64,000 bases of DNA from Branchiostoma floridae. Taxonomy: Eukaryota; Chordata; Leptocardii; Amphioxiformes; Branchiostomatidae. The notes under the pieces were generated by a model. The model searched no databases. It worked only from the letters and a program-made list of their open reading frames with translations, and was not told where the DNA came from. Shown one piece after another: positions 12,101 to 21,100 of the stretch. The position numbers and the translations under genes were made by a program. Each line of letters starts with the position of its first letter. Within the stretch, counting starts at the first letter, position 1. Where the stretch lies: the NCBI RefSeq assembly GCF_000003815.2, contig NC_049981.1:19610559-19674558 (forward strand), written 5' to 3'.

Positions 12101-14782
12101 CAGCTGTTACACCATGTAAACATGACAGTTAATTGAATTTGGCCTTGCCCCAGGCCCACTATCACAACAATTACACTGGGACTACACATCTTTTGTCCAA
12201 ATACGGTCATCTACTAGCACTCTGTCACTTGTTCCTGTCATTGGGTATGAGTATTCAGAGACCTCTATCTGTAGGCAACACTGACAAGATGAGCACTATA
12301 TAGTATATACTTGTATATAGTTGCATTAGCATAAAAGTTCATCTGTGTTGGTAGAATACATTATAGTAATTGCTAAATTTTCTTTCCAATACTGAAATTG
12401 ATATAGGGACTTACCCTAAATTTACGTTAAGTCCCTATTTTAATTTCAGTGTTGAAAGGAAAGTTTAGCAATTTCTATAATATAGTTGCATTGTTTGGGT
12501 ACTGAGGTTGCCAGAATAAAAAGCCAGTGACATCATAAAAAGTTGCAAAACTAGATGAACATATTAATTACTAAGGCTATAATGTCACTAAAATGGCATC
12601 TACTAATCTATGATACTGACATTATAACTTAACTGTCAGCAAAGACCTTAATAACTCAGGATTGTACATAAAATATTTTGTACTTAAAGTGCTATAGCCT
12701 CAATATACTTATTAGACACAGTACATGTACTACATAAATATGATATCTATTATAATTGAATCATAGTCAACTATAGGACCGGCAGGAACATATACTCTTG
12801 AGGCCACAGATCAAAAATTATTACCTATATGGAACTTCAAGTCCAACCGGCCTAAATTAAAAAAGACACTGGACTGAGTCTCAAGTCTGTGGAAACAAGT
12901 GCAAAGGACCATGCAACTGGGTTTACGGAAAAGGCTGGGCTGTCTACCTGGGCTGGCTATCACGTCAGGCTACTTGGACCTACGAAAGCCCATTGGGACA
13001 AAAGCTGTTTTAGCAGTAGCGGTTGTTTGTGCTCAATGAAGAAGCTATGTGTGAAGGAACTGTATGTGCATGGGCTGTATGTGAAGGAGCTGTGTTTGAA
13101 GGAGCGGTGTGTGAAGGGGCTTTGTGTGAAGCAATTGTGTGTGTTACATAACCCAGAGGTTCTGCCCTTGGGGAGGGCTATTAACACGACTTATCGGGCT
13201 GATTGGATTAGTCTTAAGACTTGTGGCAAGTTGGTCAAAGGCGTCCAGGAGCCATTCTTTAGTGGCTGTCAGGGTCCAGGCTTCTGCGCCATACATCAGG
13301 ATCGACAATTGTGAGGAGCTGACGGAGAGGAGCAAGAGGCCAGTCCCTGGCTTAAGCACTGGCAGGTAGCCAGGTACTCACTGTAGGCAGGCACTAATAT
13401 CTCTAGCAAACAGTAGCAAACAAATGATATTTCATCATTGCAAAACTAGATACTACCTAGATGGTAAACAGTCCTTGGCTCGACCATACATGTCCAGATA
13501 CATGTGGCCCCCGTCCCCAACAGGATCAACAAACAGCATATAACCACCCCCCCCCCCCCAAAAAAAACGTGTTTACATGCATCAGTTAAGCACTCAGAGC
13601 TGTAATCTATTATCGGTGCACACCCCAGTTCTTCCGCGACCGGGGTCCGTGGTAGTCCGCGACCAAAAAGTGACGAAAGGCTTCCGAGGGCCCATGTTTG
13701 AGTTGACATTTCTCATTATTTCCTGCGAAATGACATTAAACGGTTACATGGCTGAAAAGCGTAGGAAATGCTGTGTTTTTGGTGCAAATTGTGTTTTGGT
13801 CCGCGCGTTGCTTCCGCGATATCCCTACGCCTGAATGTAAAGAGGCCGGTGACCTAGATTTACCTCTGAAGTGCTGTGTCAAGCAAAGTTGCAATGCCGC
13901 GCGCCGTGGATGATTAAAAAAACTGTAGTACTAGAATTTTCTTTATAATTGGCTGGATTACTCTTTAGATTTTCCTCTTTCTGGCAGTATCAGTCGTGCT
14001 TGCCGGAAAAATCTTCTTCATCTGTTTTATCCAATGCGAATATGTCCGATTTTGTGCATCATTTTTGACATGAAAATAATGTTTTTTCCCTATAATTTTT
14101 CAAAATTAGAGAAGTTGAAGGATCGAAACTCAGTTGTTCTTGTAGCTGAAGCTATATCCTCTCACCCCATATACAGTTATTTTCCTTCAGGATAATTCCC
14201 TGGAAGAGATGGTCGCTAGACTTGAGGGTGTGCCGCCTCCATTTGAACCCCCAAATAAACTGGTGTGTGCCCCCTTAAATCAACTTCCATACTGGCCTTC
14301 AATGCCCTATCTGATCAAGGAGGTTGAAAGATGTAAACTAGGTCATGATGCAAACAGGAAACGTACAAGTTTTTAAAGATCAAAAATTGTGCACGTCAAC
14401 TAATTACCGTAAGCAACGGCAAGGTAGACCTCCAGCGAACTCTTCTGATTACGAAACTGTCTGCGCTTCCTCCTTACGATATCAAAAATGCTGCAGCGGA
14501 AAGCTGCAAGAACACACCGTTATATAACGCCACAAAAAAACAACGATCCAAACCATATCATATCGTACCACCAGGCATGCCATGCCACGCCTCCAACTCA
14601 CCGGTCTTTCTCGGCGCTTCTCTCTTCCCAAACAGCACCGGCATGGGCCAGCCTCCTTCACCGACTCCCCAAGATCCCCGTGCATCGGATGCTATCCTCT
14701 TCTTACTCCCTTCTGTCTCGCTAGGTCCTCCAGAGCCTCCTACAGCTGTCATCTCCTGCGTTTGGGACGATTCTGCCGCCAT
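11..14782 (-). CDS. RUFY3: RUFY2/3-like RUN-domain endosomal adaptor (partial, 3' end off window)
   Basis: Joined minus-strand exons: first exon 14707-14782 or 7463-7580, then 5683-5874, 3678-3795, 3012-3113, 2587-2710, 2179-2255, 644-727 and 11-182. All have AG/GT borders and matching phases. From the 7580 start, 329 residues are visible. The N-terminus reads [19 protein letters not shown], very close to vertebrate RUFY3; then comes a RUN domain (about residues 50-230; markers [27 protein letters not shown] and DFSMYLKD) and the start of a coiled coil ([14 protein letters not shown] onward). In the family, the RUN domain binds small GTPases, RUFY3 links Arl8-positive lysosomes to dynein, and some members end in a PI3P-binding FYVE finger; that part lies left of the window, so FYVE presence is unknown. 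The family call is firm; RUFY2 versus RUFY3 is not resolved, since one ancestral gene may correspond to both. Confidence 0.9.
183..643 (-). other. RUFY intron, no further feature seen
   Basis: AT-rich intron between the exons at 11-182 and 644-727. I see no repeat, ORF or RNA feature in it. Confidence 0.8.
644..727 (-). CDS. RUFY3: RUFY exon 7, linker to coiled coil
   Basis: Acceptor TTCTGTTAG, donor CTGAA|GTAAGG. Reads [20 protein letters not shown], then [20 protein letters not shown] is a RUFY hallmark at the start of the coiled coil. Confidence 0.93.
960..1290. repeat. GC-rich block with palindromes in a RUFY intron
   Basis: Sharply GC-richer than its surroundings. It opens with the hairpin GAATACA-acacgg-TGTATTC and is followed by a palindrome centred on CCCATGGG (about 990-1015). 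It looks like a transposon remnant, but I could not match ends or a target duplication. Confidence 0.3.
1608..1819. mobile_element. Short MITE, copy 1 of the TACTGTAAATGC family
   Basis: A 212-bp element with imperfect terminal inverted repeats (TACTGTAAATGCA at the left; TACTGCAAGTACA read inward from the right) and internal TTCGCGGT-type repeats. A second copy of nearly the same length lies at 47104-47314, in a GRHPR intron. The ends suggest a TA target site. Located in the RUFY intron between 728 and 2178. Confidence 0.75.
2179..2255 (-). CDS. RUFY3: RUFY exon 6, end of RUN domain
   Basis: Acceptor CATCTACAG, donor CCG|GTAAGT. Encodes [20 protein letters not shown], then [17 protein letters not shown] closes the RUN domain in vertebrate RUFY2/3. 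Confidence 0.92.
2587..2710 (-). CDS. RUFY3: RUFY exon 5, RUN domain core
   Basis: Acceptor TTCACAG, donor TCACAG|GTACAA. Encodes [19 protein letters not shown], then [22 protein letters not shown], the most conserved stretch of the RUFY RUN domain. Ends on a codon boundary. Confidence 0.94.
3012..3113 (-). CDS. RUFY3: RUFY exon 4, RUN domain
   Basis: Acceptor CTGCAG, donor ATGGG|GTAAGT. Encodes [20 protein letters not shown], then [13 protein letters not shown]; the RAWLRLALMQKKL motif is characteristic of RUFY RUN domains. Confidence 0.93.
3678..3795 (-). CDS. RUFY3: RUFY exon 3, RUN domain
   Basis: Acceptor CTCTCCAG, donor ATCAA|GTAAGA. Encodes [20 protein letters not shown], then [21 protein letters not shown], matching the RUFY segment KSF...WGPLELVEKL.PEA. 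Confidence 0.92.
4291..4724. mobile_element. hAT-like non-autonomous transposon
   Basis: 434 bp with inverted ends TAGGGGTGGGTACCGGTAC and CTAGGGCTGGGTACCGGTAC. The interior has palindromic runs of GGTCCAGGTCCGG and CCGGTTTT. The 8-bp target copy GTTACCAG lies at 4283-4290. Its partner is displaced to 5653-5660 because a LINE landed in it. The 8-bp duplication and TA(G)-ended repeats are typical of hAT elements. A half copy lies at about 36060-36137 and a longer relative at 25706-26725. Confidence 0.8.
4728..5649 (-). mobile_element. 5'-truncated non-LTR retrotransposon (CR1/L2/jockey-type RT C-terminus)
   Basis: Minus-strand reading gives the end of a reverse transcriptase [31 protein letters not shown], a stop, then [24 protein letters not shown], and later [14 protein letters not shown] before the stop near 4961. 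The 3' end is an (AATA)n tail at 4728-4753. It is flanked by CTAGTT on both sides (4722-4727 and 5650-5655). It lies in the RUFY intron in the same orientation as the gene, and is dead (truncated, internal stop). Confidence 0.85.
5683..5874 (-). CDS. RUFY3: RUFY exon 2, start of RUN domain
   Basis: Acceptor TTTTGTAG, donor AAAG|GTGAGG. Reads [20 protein letters not shown], then a helix ending [14 protein letters not shown], matching RUFY2/3 almost residue for residue. A hAT/LINE transposon cluster begins only about 22 bp past the donor. Confidence 0.93.
5875..7462 (-). other. RUFY intron, no further feature seen
   Basis: AT-rich intron between exon 2 and proximal exon 1b. Short open frames on both strands show no codon bias or family match. 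No repeat with recognisable ends was found. Confidence 0.7.
7463..7580 (-). CDS. RUFY3: RUFY first coding exon (proximal, 1b)
   Basis: Encodes residues 1-39, matching the conserved start of vertebrate RUFY3 ([20 protein letters not shown]). The ATG context is CAAGATGGC. The donor is GAAG|GTTAAT, leaving one base of a codon. No convincing acceptor lies directly upstream, so it is probably a first exon with its own promoter. Confidence 0.88.
8858..10010. mobile_element. hAT-like element with long inverted arms
   Basis: Inverted ends TAATCTCC and GGAGATTA are flanked by an exact 8-bp duplication GTGTTTCT (8850-8857, 10011-10018). The arms (about 8858-9077 and 9903-10010) are inverted copies containing GCAGATCTTGCTGTGGCAAA and GACCGGTGCGTTATGCAGCA-type sequence. 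The left arm is interrupted by a 114-bp MITE. The 1.15-kb unit encodes no transposase. A shorter relative lies at 45618-45837. Confidence 0.8.
8917..9030. mobile_element. Hairpin MITE with 9-bp target duplication
   Basis: A 114-bp foldback with ends TAGCCTGGGTACCATCCTAT and TAGCCTGAGTATCATCCGTA. It is flanked by GAGGAGTTA at 8908-8916 and 9031-9039. The opposite arm of the host element shows the uninterrupted site. A 9-bp duplication points to a Mutator-like element. A degraded relative may start at 30191. Confidence 0.8.
12361..12480. repeat. Near-perfect foldback hairpin
   Basis: Two 53-nt arms (12361-12413 and 12428-12480) pair with about 7 mismatches around a 14-nt loop. A 13-bp direct repeat ATATAGTTGCATT lies at 12315-12327 and 12480-12492. 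Most likely a MITE; if the long RUFY isoform is transcribed it would form an intronic RNA hairpin. Confidence 0.7.
13038..13142. repeat. Degenerate 18-bp minisatellite
   Basis: About six imperfect 18-bp units of the type TGTGTGAAGGAGCTG. Their translation would be a Leu-Cys-Val-Lys-x-x repeat. The surrounding 141-residue open frame is a product of this repeat, not a supported gene. Confidence 0.6.
13160..13370 (-). mobile_element. LINE reverse-transcriptase fragment
   Basis: Minus strand reads [18 protein letters not shown] followed by LLDAFDQ, the LLYGAETWTLT-type segment found downstream of the reverse transcriptase in many non-LTR elements. Only this scrap is recognisable. Confidence 0.55.
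14707..14782 (-). CDS. RUFY3: RUFY alternative first coding exon (distal, 1a)
   Basis: The ATG at 14782 sits in the context AAGATGGCGGC and opens a Ser/Thr/Gly-rich 25-residue leader ([19 protein letters not shown]...). The exon ends at donor A|GTAAGA. It finishes one base into a codon, exactly the phase needed by the exon at 5874. If spliced there the junction codon becomes Met. It lies 289 bp from the divergent MTHFD2 start codon. The leader is not a recognised domain; the call rests on phase, donor and promoter context. Confidence 0.6.
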
Positions 14783-15071
14783 CTTGGTCTATTTTGTCAC
14801 ATGACCCATGACCTTTCCCCTGGTTATCGAAGTTACTAGGTTAACGTGAGTTATACAATTACTTGATTTAATCAGGCGAGTTAAGATTAACTTGTTAAAA
14901 TGCGTGACAATAATATTGATGGCTTTGCATAGAATCGAATCAAAAGTCGATTATTTTAATGCAAAGCGATTCATAGATCGTTCAAAATATTGACTTTTCC
15001 TAGGTGGCCTCTGATTGGTCACCACTCCGCGTTCCATGCAAATCAGCCGGCATCTCAGTAAGTCTGAAAAT
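14783..15071. promoter_or_regulatory. Bidirectional RUFY/MTHFD2 promoter
   Basis: 289 bp separate the divergent start codons. Visible sites: AAGATGGCGGC over the RUFY ATG and ATATGGCGGCC over the MTHFD2 ATG (YY1-type), GTCACATGAC at 14796-14805 (E-box resembling the TFEB/USF CLEAR motif), and GATTGGT at 15013-15019 (inverted CCAAT, NF-Y). No TATA box is evident. Site functions are inferred from motif knowledge only. Confidence 0.65.
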
Positions 15072-15169
15072 ATGGCGGCCGCTAGCAGGACGTGGTTCCG
15101 GCTCTCTCCACAATTCCTCCGAAGTTTGCGTCGTTCAGATGGAAAACTTTTCCACACTGGGAGAAGAAG
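15072..15169 (+). CDS. MTHFD2: MTHFD2 exon 1a, mitochondrial presequence
   Basis: Encodes [20 protein letters not shown] and 12 more residues ending in HTGRR. It has many Arg, one Asp and amphipathic spacing typical of import signals. Donor GAAG|GTAGGA; the genomic frame stops at once after the donor. Ends two bases into a codon, fitting the exon at 27084. The ATG lies in a TATGGCGGCC context at the shared promoter. Confidence 0.82.
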
Positions 15170-18100
15170 GTAGGATGATATCTCCTCTTTGTATCAGGGT
15201 AATTAGATGTGTGTCATACGCCATCCATCTGCATGCTTTTGAGCGAATTCTGGACATAGCTCGCCCTGCTGTCGAGCGTCGTCTGCAACAGCGTGGACCC
15301 TTGACGGCCGCGCGCTAGCGACTGACAGCTGGCGTGGAAAAACCCTCCCGGCTTTGTCACTGGGATTCCGCTGAACGTCCACGTAAAGTACATTTTAGGG
15401 CAAATATATGCCTATGATTTCGAGCTAAATAAACAGCGTTGCCTGTAAGAATAATAACATCGTGCCACATTTCCAAATATAGGGCGTTGTGTTTTTGTTT
15501 GCGTCTTTTTTGCTGGTCGCTTGCCACATCGGTGATTCATGAAAAATAATCATTTGATTCATATATTTCTGTAGAGGACCTACCTTGACTGTGCAAGATA
15601 TAATATACAATGATGACAATCCCTTGTAAATCTAAAGGAAATCCAGCTCGCTAAAACACGATCTTTAAATCTCCGGGGAAAGCCAGAAAGATTATCTCGT
15701 GGACCGTTATACAACACTTCCTGATCCCGGACGCCTCACCAGAAAAAGTACCCAAGAAAAATCGTGTTGTTCACACTTCTGCGAAAGCTTGTGTCATCCA
15801 ATAAGTCCTACTCAAAGAAAAGAATTTGAGCAAGGAGATTAACGTTATGGCGGCCCAGACTTTAGCCGATCTTTCCTGTACTAGTGTACACTTCCACGTG
15901 GCAAACTGGAATGTTGAGCGACGTTTGCAAGTTCGCGAAAGCAAAACATCATCATCATCATGATCATGTGGTCTTCGTACAAATGTTAAATCATACGGAT
16001 TATTTTAGCAAAATTATGGAGGTTAAATCAAAGTCCGAGTATAAAATTTTTTTCTGAAATGAATAAATTTTACTGATGTGACAGCTGCCATAATAGATGG
16101 GTGACCTTCTTACCAGTTTGCAGAAAAGATTTGGATGAATTTGGTTGAGAATTCAAAGGTGAGAATATTTGCAGATAATCTAAATCTCATTTCAAATTAA
16201 AAGAATTTTTTCAATCCGCACGAACTGTAATTTTTCATTATTTTGGTTTCAATAGTTTGAAGGAAAAACATTACTAGTATGTCATGATGCTCAGAGCTGC
16301 ATCATGTACAAATTATTCCTGCATTCTTGTCATGTCCCTCAATGTGACGAATGACACTAGCATGGGTGATCACAGAGTTTTATGAAGATTCTTGGCTGGA
16401 GTGATTTCACGGTTCTTTGCCAAGTTCCCTTACACCAGTCATCTAGTTCTAATGGGGTTGTGCTGGGGTGGTGTGCCTCTATTCATTAAGGCATGTACAG
16501 ATGAATTACTTCAGCACTCTTTTTGAGAGTCATTTGTTATATCTGACATCTGTGGCATTCAAGTTTGTCTGCCTACAAAATTGTGTTCTCCAAGCAGAGG
16601 TTTCAGTCGGGGCCTTGTAGTGGCCTCCCTCGGAACTACTTCTAACCCTTGACAGAAACCTCAGAGAATATAGCAAAGCTGCTGTTTACTAACAGTATAG
16701 CTTGTTTTTGTATTGTTCTGATCTTGTGTGCGATTTTGTTTTGTTTTATATGGAGCAAATGAGGGATGTGAAGAATAATAACAGTTCTCCTGTAATTTAA
16801 TTACCAGAACTTGTCAGTCAGTATTGTGAATTGCAAAAGGAAGTTGACACCAGCAAGTTAATGTGCATGTTGTGACACATGTTTAATCTCATTGACAAGT
16901 CAATTAGCCTGATTGGTTAGTATTCAACAAATTAGAGGCATGAAGAACTTCATTTCAAGTAGTTGTTATATCATATTGATGTTAATTGCACAGAGTAATG
17001 AATCCGCACTTTTTGAGACAAAGGGGCAAAAAATTATCTTTTAGAATGATGCTAAATGTGATAGGAAATGGCTTGTAGGTATTTTAGCAACACCTTCAGT
17101 AGGGGAAGAACAGCAGTCTAAAGTGGACCTGGTAGTCCTAGCTGCCCCTTCATCTTTTATGGAATACTGTCATGTTTTATAGAAGTCGACAACCCCACTT
17201 ATCTCCAGGCTCTACTGATTGGCCCTTCCAAATCCAAGGTATCAGGTCAATTGCTGCACTACAGGGAATACTGGCAGCATGATGCATGGAATTTTCCCTC
17301 TAGAAGAAGATCTGCTTGGACATCAGCACGGAAAGTGAATATGCGATGCTTGAAACACAGGTTTGTTCTGAAGAAAATTGCCAACATCAAAGCAAGTCTG
17401 GACTCTGGAAACCTCTAAACCAGGACCAAATGAATGCAAAACTTGTGTTTACAGTTACACTGTTAAAATCCATCCTAAGTGTGCTACACTAGATAAAAAC
17501 TGATGCAGGTCTTTCCAATCTTGAGTATGCAAGTCACAGACTTTTACTTTGAGGGATCTTTCCTTAAATGGTATATCTGTGATTAAATGTCAGCGTTTAT
17601 AGATATTGATTTTACTGAACAATAGGCCTGGTGTGGTTTCAGTTACAGCCCTTACAAGAATCAGTACATCAGCAGCTGTGCATGTATTGATCATACTTTA
17701 CCAATGGTGGCATTCTTCTCAATATTGATTAGGTCATCCCAATCCTTGGATAATCTTAATAGAAGTTACCATTTAAGTAGTTATTAAGAATGTATTGAAT
17801 GTTTGAAAGATCCTTACGATGGGGAAAATTGCAAGTAAAATTCTTGATACGCCAAAAACTTGAAAAAGCAGTTACTCAAGTCAAGCAACTGGATGTATAA
17901 TTTCGGAAAGGGTCAGACATTTCAGACATTTCTTATTACCTGGATGTCTAACCTTCATCGACAATTCTTTATAGTTTAATGGAGTGGTGAGGAATGGACC
18001 CAAGAGGCTCTAAAGTGTTTGGTCTGGGTAGGTCTCTCACTGCAGACTGAGACTGCTGACCTACAGGTGACCAGTTTGGTGGTATACTATGAGCTATCTC

Positions 18101-21100
18101 CACTGGATTCTTCATTTGAGATTAGGGAATGATTTACCAGAAGACATAGCTGGCCAGTTTAGCTATCTTCTGCAGGCTAACTCCTTTGACAAACAAGTCA
18201 CATTCTTTCCTCATTTGCAACTTTTTTTGTTCAGCTACCTTTGGAGTCTATTGTATTGGCACTTATCTCTTTGATGGGCGACAATAGCTTTGATGTAACC
18301 AGTAGTGACAAAGGGTGCTTACAATGGATCTTGATTTAAACATTGAACAATGATCTCTGGTGTGAACATGGAAAGTTTAAAAAGGTGTGAACTGCAAGGA
18401 TAGACATGACATTCTAAATTCATGGCAATTGTTTGACACATTACACATAGAAATGAACTAAATCAACACACATTAATGGACTGAGGAAACTGTTGTAATA
18501 ACTTTGTAAATTTCTATGTTTTTTTTATCTCCATACATTTTTAGAGTGCCAACAACCAGTTTGAAATACAATCCATATCTATTTTCATAACATTTCCTTG
18601 GGGGTGGGGGTGTTGAGGACAAGTCACTTTCCTTTTTTAAAAAGCCAGTTATCATTCAGTCTGCCACCTGTACATCAGTGCCCAAATATTGAAGTTTTAA
18701 TAAAACCTTGTGGCATTGTAACTAGAACCCAGTCAGTGATGCAGCTATGGAAAATCAATACTCTGCATCTGCACATGTGAAGCATCAGCATAGTAGTGGA
18801 AAGTTGTAAAAGTCAACAATCCATCTGAATGGTCATAAAGTTTGGTCAAAATAGCAGATGTTTAAAATGATACCATAAGTACTTATTTTTGTACTGGCTG
18901 TGAGAAGTTTGATTTTAACTCAACGTCATTGTGGCTTTTCAACTGCACACAAGCAATGTAATTGCTGAATATCGACCCCTTTTTGGAAAATCATTTTTAT
19001 TGTAACATGCATTATAAACTTATCTTTATTTGCATATCTAGGTACTTTTACCACATGTTTATAGCAGAATTCAACAGTAAAAGAAAATAGAAGTTTCTGT
19101 GACAATTGATCCTTTCCCTTATTTCATTTTATCACCTGAGAACTTAATGCCAAGTGTCGTATCTCTGGTGTATATCAACAGTAAGACTAGAAAGACCAGT
19201 TAAGGGAGATCAACAGATCACAGTTCCCGTGGCAACGATCATTTCTCGAAAATCCATCAGCGATAGGCGGATCGTTCTGGTCGGGTTAACGGTAATGGAA
19301 ATTCTGGGGAAGCACCTGGGTCCTCTGGGGGGATTATGTAAGAACGGCCTCGTAAATGTAGATAGCACGCCGGGCGGAGGCTTGTATTAATTGCTGAGTT
19401 TTAGATAAGGGGTAATTTTGCGATTCAATTACACTTGAAATGAATTTGGAGTTACCGTGGTGGCGTGTCAGGAGAAAAGGGAGATTGAAGGAGGAATCCC
19501 CTGATACTGGGAGATTACAGGAGATGTTGCTGGAGACATGTAATGAGAATGTCTATCCAAAACTGATCAGTCAGGCAAGGATACAGCATGGTTAATCGAT
19601 TCCACGCAGCTTTTGTCACTTTCAATTATCTTTCATATTTGGCTAGGGAAATGAAAGACGCCTTTTCTCTTGTTTTATTTCCTTTTTATAGCATTGAACA
19701 GTCCAGCTTTAAACGATAATGATTATACTATTTATTTATTGATAATAACAATTTATTTATCAGTGTTTTGGAACAAATCATCTTAATTTTTTTGGGGGGG
19801 TAGATATGCAGGTTTTATAACTTACTTGTCAAGTACTATTTTTCACTAATTTTTAGAATGCTATCCTAAGTTATTTGCCAAGGAGTGAATACATAGCCAC
19901 CTACCCTTTTGATATGTAGCTCTTTTCTCTAAAAAATAAAAGAAACAGGCATATTACCATTAACTTAATAAATGCAAACTTGCTTTGCCAAAAGTAAATT
20001 TTACCAGTTCTAAATTCTTTTATATTCCTATAGCCATCTATGAATCTCATGTTTGAAGTCAACTGAATGATGTTCTAGCTAACAGTATGACTGACGATTA
20101 TTAGCTCACATGATGAATCTAGGAAATCTAAGCAACATTCCACAGGGCTAAATATAGCACCGGCCTTTCCATATATGGTGTTAGCAAGCTTGGTATCCTA
20201 ACAATAAGCTACTCAGTAATGACAGCATATTGACACAAGAGCTGAATGGATGTGCAGTTTACCTGGGTACCATCGTAGTATGGTAACTTTCCACTCCCAT
20301 AGTATTAAAAAATGGAATGAGTGGAAAACTACCGTAAATAGGTATGGTACCCTGTAAAAATTGTAAACTTGATGGGGATTGCCTTTTCGCCATTGACAAG
20401 ATGCGATTTCATACATAATTTCCTGTTATCGTTGGAAGGTAACAGTGTCATTACTACCTCATCTTTGAGCTGGTAGCTTTAGATTTGTCTTGAGCTCTAA
20501 AGCATCTATAGACTATAGTCTCTATACACCATTAGAATCCACTTATTATTCAGTGACATTACTAACAATAATCTTTTGTAGTTTGTCATCCTTTTCTGGA
20601 AATTTCCAGGTTTGTTATCAGAGTTTACAAAATGCTTCCTTATCTGATGGGTTTTAAGCTATTTTTCACCCAAAAGTATACATACTAGAGCTCTGTACCT
20701 AGACAAATCTCAGCTGCAGGCACAGGTACACCGTACAGTATCTGGGCCTGTACCGTATATTCTCGAATAAAGTACGCACTTTTTTAACTTTTCAAAATTG
20801 AAAAGGTGCTACAAGTTGTTGCCAAAGTTGGGGTGCGTACTTTATTTGAGGTCATGGCACATAAAAATGGTAAAAAAAGCCTAAAATAAGCAAGGTGGAG
20901 CTACACTTCTAGTAAATGTAACATGCACATTGTTGTTGTCTTGTAGTTGTCTAAACATGTAACAAAGAAATTGTCTAAACATGATTTGCATAAGATTGGC
21001 ATTTGCATACAATCCTTTTGAGTTAGTGACTTTGACTTGTACAACTGGTTTGTCCTGATTTCTTCTACCAGTTCTCAGTGATTTTTACAATTAGCAGTAG

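Larger units (their letters stand above)
7581..14706 (-). other. RUFY long first intron / proximal promoter region
   Basis: Contains, in order: probable 5' UTR or promoter of exon 1b just above 7580, a composite transposon (8545-10889), AT-rich DNA, a hairpin element (12361-12480), a degenerate 18-bp repeat (13038-13142) and a LINE scrap (about 13160-13370). No other coding exon is recognisable. Confidence 0.6.

Noticed and set aside
12889-13314. 141-residue plus-strand ORF with Leu-Cys-Val-Lys repeats
   Set aside because: The frame is kept open by an 18-bp minisatellite and overlaps a LINE scrap on the other strand; no splice or homology support.
19154-19390. 78-residue ORF in MTHFD2 intron 1
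   Set aside because: No homology or flanking splice sites; the block is better treated as candidate noncoding sequence.
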